9,376 nucleotides of DNA, taken from contig NYZA01000061.1 of NCBI GenBank assembly GCA_002686955.1, forward strand, positions 1 through 9,376, written 5' to 3'. Every line of letters starts with the position of its first letter. The stretch's first letter is position 1. This document shows positions 5,800-9,376 of the stretch, piece after piece. The position numbers and the translations under genes were made by a program. Source of the DNA: Gemmatimonadota bacterium. GTDB lineage: Bacteria > GCA-2686955. A model generated the notes under the pieces. The model was not told where the DNA came from. It did not search any database and saw only the letters and a program-made list of their open reading frames with translations.

Positions 5800-8700
5800 T
5801 CACGCCGGCGGCTCGAAGATCGGCCAAAGGGAATCCGGCACCGCCTCGGAGAGGCGCCATCGGATGGTAATGGGTTGATCGCCCTCCCAGTCGATGAATT
5901 CGAGGGGTCCGCAGTAGACGAAAGGCGCGCCCTTCCCGTCAATCTTTGAGTGCTTTCGAATAAAGAGATGAATCGTGATTCCTCGCTCCATGTGGTGCTG
6001 GAATCTCTCTCCCGTGCCCGAGTCTCGACGCGTTCGGTTCTGGCTCTGCCACTCAAAGACATCTCGGGAAAGGAAACGATCTCCGTACCGGTGCTCCTCA
6101 GGAAGGTTGGACTTCTCAAGCGTGACGAAGAAAAAGAACTCTTCCCCGCGCCGGACAACGCCCTGCCCCCAATTTCGCGAGTAGTCGTGACCAAAGCGCT
6201 CGGCGACCTCCTGGCGCGGATAACTGTCCCAGAGCGTAACGCCCGTTGTTCCTTCGCCGGCCGGCGCGAGCAACCATCGGCCTTCGACCTCGGCGAACTC
6301 AACCAACTGTCGAGTGCCGGGCTTGCCTGCGTCTGGGCCGAACCAGCTCTGGAGCACCTCCGCGAGAACGTTCGCTTCGCCCCCAGGTCGTCGCATGACA
6401 TTGACGGCCACCTTGACGAAGTTCGCTTCAAACGATTCGCCAGCTGCGTCGACAGGGACCCAGTCCTCGGGAATCCCCTCGACTCGCTCTCGGTCGGGAA
6501 GTCGGATGATTGGCTTCCCACTTGCGTGACTCACCCGACACTGAAAACGCCCTCCTTCACCGGCGCCTACCCTCGGACGGGCCAGGTACTCAGCGAGACG
6601 AAACTCCGCCAGCTCCCGAACGAGCTCAGAAATCGTCTCGGCCTGATCAACGGGGACATCGAATGTGCTCTCAAAAGCCCCGTCGCGGTATGCGAAGTAC
6701 GACCGCCCTCCGGTTCCTCTTCCTCCCGTCCACGCAGCGATCGGATTCTCTTCCAAGTGCCTTCGAAGACCAGGCTGCGAATCAATCGACGGGCCCACGT
6801 CCCCGACGAGCACAGGCGAGCGACGAGCCACCCGCTCCACCGCCGACGTCAAATCTTCGACGGAGATTTGTCCCGGAAAGCACTCCTCCTCCAACATCGC
6901 GAGCAGAACCAGCATCTTGTAGCTGCGCGTCATCGGAGTCGACTCGAGGTGCTCGAGAAACGTCCCCGTGGCCTGATGACTGGCTATGAGCTCAGACGCC
7001 TCGGAGAGGTCGCCCATGGCCTCTACGAAGCGAAGCCAGGAGCCGTATCCGCGAGCGGCCGCGCGAGGCGAGTATCCGTCGTGAAGCGCTTCTGAAGCTG
7101 TGGGGCGTCGACCATTGAGTTCTCGAAACGTCTCGTAGTAGCTCCGAACAACGTCCCCGCCGGTCGGCTCACGCAAGAGTGAGCGAAGGAGATCGATGGT
7201 CTCCAGCTCGTACGTCACCTCGCATCCGGGCGGAAGATCGGCGGTTCCCGACTGGAGCCTCTCCAACACCTCGCGAACGTGCTGGTCTCCGGGCACCAGC
7301 TCGAAGAGCGCCTGGACCTTCAGCAAGAAGGAGCGGTGGTTTCCGATGTAGTCTATGATGGCGAGGTCCCGCTTGCCTTCTGCTTTGCGGAGCCCACGAC
7401 CGAATTGCTGAGTCCACAGCAGCTGGGAATCCGTCGGCCTCAGCATCAGAACCGTATCCACGTGGGGGATATCGACGCCCTCATTGAACATATCGACCGC
7501 GAAGACCACTTGGAGGTCGCCCGTTTCGAGCTTCTCGAGCGAGCCGGCTCTGGGGTCGCTGCCCTCTCCGGAATGGACCGCCGCCGCCTTGATTCCCGAT
7601 GCGACAAAGAAGTCACGCATATAGTCGGCGTGCCGCTTCGAGCAACAGAAGGCGAGCACCTTGTCGCCACCGTGCTGCTGGAGCTGCTCGAGAGCATTTT
7701 GAGCCCGGTCCTGGGTCGCCACGGCGGTCGTGAGCTGTTCTTCGTCAAAGCGATTGCTTCGCCATGGGATGTTTGAATAGTCGACATCGTCGGGCACACC
7801 GAAATACCGAAAGCTCGAAAGGAAGCCCCGCTCGATCGCCTCGCGCACGCCGCAGCGAAAAACGAGGTTCTCACCGCAGAGAGACAGGAGATCTCCCCCG
7901 TCCGTGCGCTCAGGCGTCGCCGTCAGACCCAGTAGGAACTTGGGCTCGAAGTAGTCAATCAGTCGCCGGTAGGTACGGGCGGAGGCGTGATGAAACTCAT
8001 CAACGATGAGGTAGTCGAAGGCACGGCGATCGAATCTCCGCAGATGGGTCTCTCGGCTAAGGGTCTGCACCGAGGCGAAGAGGACGTCCGCCGCCTCGTC
8101 TTTCTGGGTCCCCGTGTAGAGCCCGAGCTTTGCCGTCGGCCGAATCCGCCGGAAGGTCTTCATAGCCTGTCCGAGGATCTCCTCGCGATGTGCCACAAAG
8201 AGAACTCGACGGAACTCGGGACGGCTGCTGTCGAACGCGGAGAGCCAAGTCTTCCCCAGACCGGTCGCGAGGACGACGAGGCCCGCCCGGGCGCCTTCGG
8301 CACGGGTCCCTTCGAGGGCAGTAAGGGCCTCCTTCTGCACGTCGTGCGGCTCCGGCGGCGGCTCGGGCGGATCCGCGTCGACTTCGACGCGATCACCTGT
8401 GGAGGTTGCTTTCACATCCGGCCGTCGATCTCGATAGGCGTCGATCCAGGATTGGTCGAGAGTGACAGTCGATGGACTCGAGAAGAGGGCCTCGAAGCCC
8501 TCGACCACCTCAGCAAAGCCGATCGCGTCTCGGGCAGGCACCGCGCGGTAGTTCCACTCGACGCCTTGGATGAGGGCCGTTCGCGTGAGGTTCGAGCTGC
8601 CTACAAAGGCGACCCCACCCTCCGCCGCCCCCTCGAAGATGTAGGTCTTGGGATGAAACGAGCGATCGGTGGTGGAGTACACCCGAAGCTCGACGCGATC

Positions 8701-9376
8701 TTCATACTGGGCCTGAATATCGAGAAGCCGTTCGAGGGCGTCCGGGTCGGTGACTCCCTGGTAATCGCCGGTCAAGAACTGTAGCCGCCCTCCCCGGCTA
8801 CAGAGGTCTCGAAGATGCTCGTCGAGCAGATCGACGCCACTGGGCAGCACGAAAGCGACCGCAAGCCGAGCGACCATGGCCGCGTCCAGATGGATCTTCA
8901 GATGGGGAAGCAGCGGGTCGTCTTCACCACCGCGAATGAGCGCGGGGAGGTCCGTGACGGTCGGTACCTCCTCCCGGTCTCGAACCGCTGAGCTACCGTC
9001 GGGAGCCTCGCGGAGGTAGTTTTGCATCTGGGGAATGACGCCGCGCACGCCACCACGAGGATCCGCCATGTCGCCTGAGTATCGAGGGATCACATGGACG
9101 TGGAGGTGCGGGACGGTCTGACCGGCGGAAGCCCCGATATTTACGCCGACGTTGAACCCATCCGGTCGGTGGGTCTGTTCGATTGCCGATCGGGCGACAT
9201 CAATCGCGCCGAATAGCTCTCTCTGTTCTTCTGCCGTTGCCTCAAACCAACTCGCGATATGGCGCTTAGGGACAAGCAGCGCATGACCGGGGCTCACGGG
9301 GTAGGAATCCCAGATTCCCAGGACGTGCTCGCCGAGATGAAACAGTCGATCCGCGGCGGGTCGGCAAAACGGACAG
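5800..9376 (-). CDS. HIT - PLD-like nuclease - SF2 helicase - DUF3427 protein, 5' end beyond window
   Basis: The frame is open to the right edge, so the start lies outside. GTG 9295-9297 is not the start, because the preceding codons encode CPFCRPAADRLFHLGEHVLG, the normal N-terminal part of a HIT domain. Numbering the 1191 visible residues from that Cys: HIT domain about 1-120, with the zinc-type CPFC and the triad HLHVHV (His90, 92, 94). PLD-like domain about 150-300, with one HPK motif (His241, Lys243, Glu248) and GSSN (Asn262), implying dimeric use as in one-motif PLD nucleases. SF2 helicase about 343-690, with ATGLGKT (Lys375, Thr376), VDEFHH (459-463), TATPER (485-490) and motif VI QQFGRGLRK (Arg660, Arg663). 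A DUF3427 C-terminus includes FFFFVTLEKS and FEWQSQNRTRRDSGTG. The protein probably opens and cuts or processes DNA. Helicase, PLD and DUF3427 together are common in defence islands; the HIT head is less usual. It ends in TGA 5800-5802, followed at once by a second TGA. Confidence 0.93.
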   Translation of the reverse strand, partial: CPFCRPAADRLFHLGEHVLGIWDSYPVSPGHALLVPKRHIASWFEATAEEQRELFGAIDVARSAIEQTHRPDGFNVGVNIGASAGQTVPHLHVHVIPRYSGDMADPRGGVRGVIPQMQNYLREAPDGSSAVRDREEVPTVTDLPALIRGGEDDPLLPHLKIHLDAAMVARLAVAFVLPSGVDLLDEHLRDLCSRGGRLQFLTGDYQGVTDPDALERLLDIQAQYEDRVELRVYSTTDRSFHPKTYIFEGAAEGGVAFVGSSNLTRTALIQGVEWNYRAVPARDAIGFAEVVEGFEALFSSPSTVTLDQSWIDAYRDRRPDVKATSTGDRVEVDADPPEPPPEPHDVQKEALTALEGTRAEGARAGLVVLATGLGKTWLSAFDSSRPEFRRVLFVAHREEILGQAMKTFRRIRPTAKLGLYTGTQKDEAADVLFASVQTLSRETHLRRFDRRAFDYLIVDEFHHASARTYRRLIDYFEPKFLLGLTATPERTDGGDLLSLCGENLVFRCGVREAIERGFLSSFRYFGVPDDVDYSNIPWRSNRFDEEQLTTAVATQDRAQNALEQLQQHGGDKVLAFCCSKRHADYMRDFFVASGIKAAAVHSGEGSDPRAGSLEKLETGDLQVVFAVDMFNEGVDIPHVDTVLMLRPTDSQLLWTQQFGRGLRKAEGKRDLAIIDYIGNHRSFLLKVQALFELVPGDQHVREVLERLQSGTADLPPGCEVTYELETIDLLRSLLREPTGGDVVRSYYETFRELNGRRPTASEALHDGYSPRAAARGYGSWLRFVEAMGDLSEASELIASHQATGTFLEHLESTPMTRSYKMLVLLAMLEEECFPGQISVEDLTSAVERVARRSPVLVGDVGPSIDSQPGLRRHLEENPIAAWTGGRGTGGRSYFAYRDGAFESTFDVPVDQAETISELVRELAEFRLAEYLARPRVGAGEGGRFQCRVSHASGKPIIRLPDRERVEGIPEDWVPVDAAGESFEANFVKVAVNVMRRPGGEANVLAEVLQSWFGPDAGKPGTRQLVEFAEVEGRWLLAPAGEGTTGVTLWDSYPRQEVAERFGHDYSRNWGQGVVRRGEEFFFFVTLEKSNLPEEHRYGDRFLSRDVFEWQSQNRTRRDSGTGERFQHHMERGITIHLFIRKHSKIDGKGAPFVYCGPLEFIDWEGDQPITIRWRLSEAVPDSLWPIFEPPA

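Noticed and set aside
5950-7095. Plus-strand 381-codon frame
   Set aside because: Antisense to the DUF3427/helicase gene, whose motifs are all intact in its own frame.
7987-8784. Plus-strand 265-codon frame
   Set aside because: Antisense to the PLD and helicase part of the large gene; no domain.

Overview
The window is GC-rich bacterial DNA. It looks like an accessory (defence-type) island next to a mobile element. No rRNA, tRNA or phylogenetic marker is present, so the host cannot be named. IS91-type elements, TTG start use and GC-rich codons fit a free-living, high-GC bacterium, for example a soil or marine proteobacterium, myxobacterium or planctomycete. That placement is inference only.

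Layout. (1) Positions 1-1397, minus strand: an IS91-family HUH transposase, cut off at its C-terminus by the left edge and without an evident start codon. (2) Positions 1398-2365: a gene-poor stretch. It holds a perfect hairpin near 1515-1530, a cluster of CAGGGAA / TTCCCTG short repeats in both orientations (1881-2068, with three copies exactly 21 bp apart), and a leader of about 300 bp. (3) Positions 2366-4065, plus strand: a two-gene unit. The first gene is a 508-aa anti-phage dCTP-deaminase-type protein (degenerate P-loop-like N-terminus, zinc deaminase C-terminus). The second is an unrecognised 58-aa ORF that overlaps it by ATGA. (4) Positions 4066-4167: a short convergent intergenic region with hairpins. 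(5) Positions 4168-9376, minus strand: an operon reading leftwards. It starts with a very large HIT - PLD-like nuclease - SF2 helicase - DUF3427 protein whose 5' end lies beyond the right edge. This is followed, in the same reading frame after two tandem TGA codons and 36 further bases, by a 530-aa Nudix - DUF429 - zinc-finger-like fusion.

How it may work together (inference). The plus-strand unit resembles anti-phage deaminases that deplete dC nucleotides after infection. The minus-strand operon joins a DNA-processing engine (PLD-type nuclease plus helicase) to two nucleotide-hydrolase folds (HIT and Nudix) and a probable RNase-H-fold domain (DUF429). Nucleotide chemistry and nucleic-acid processing therefore meet in one place, next to a transposon of a family able to carry adjacent DNA by one-ended rolling-circle transposition. 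The least described parts are the 58-aa coupled ORF, the Nudix-DUF429-zinc-finger protein and its near-fusion to the HIT/PLD/helicase/DUF3427 protein.
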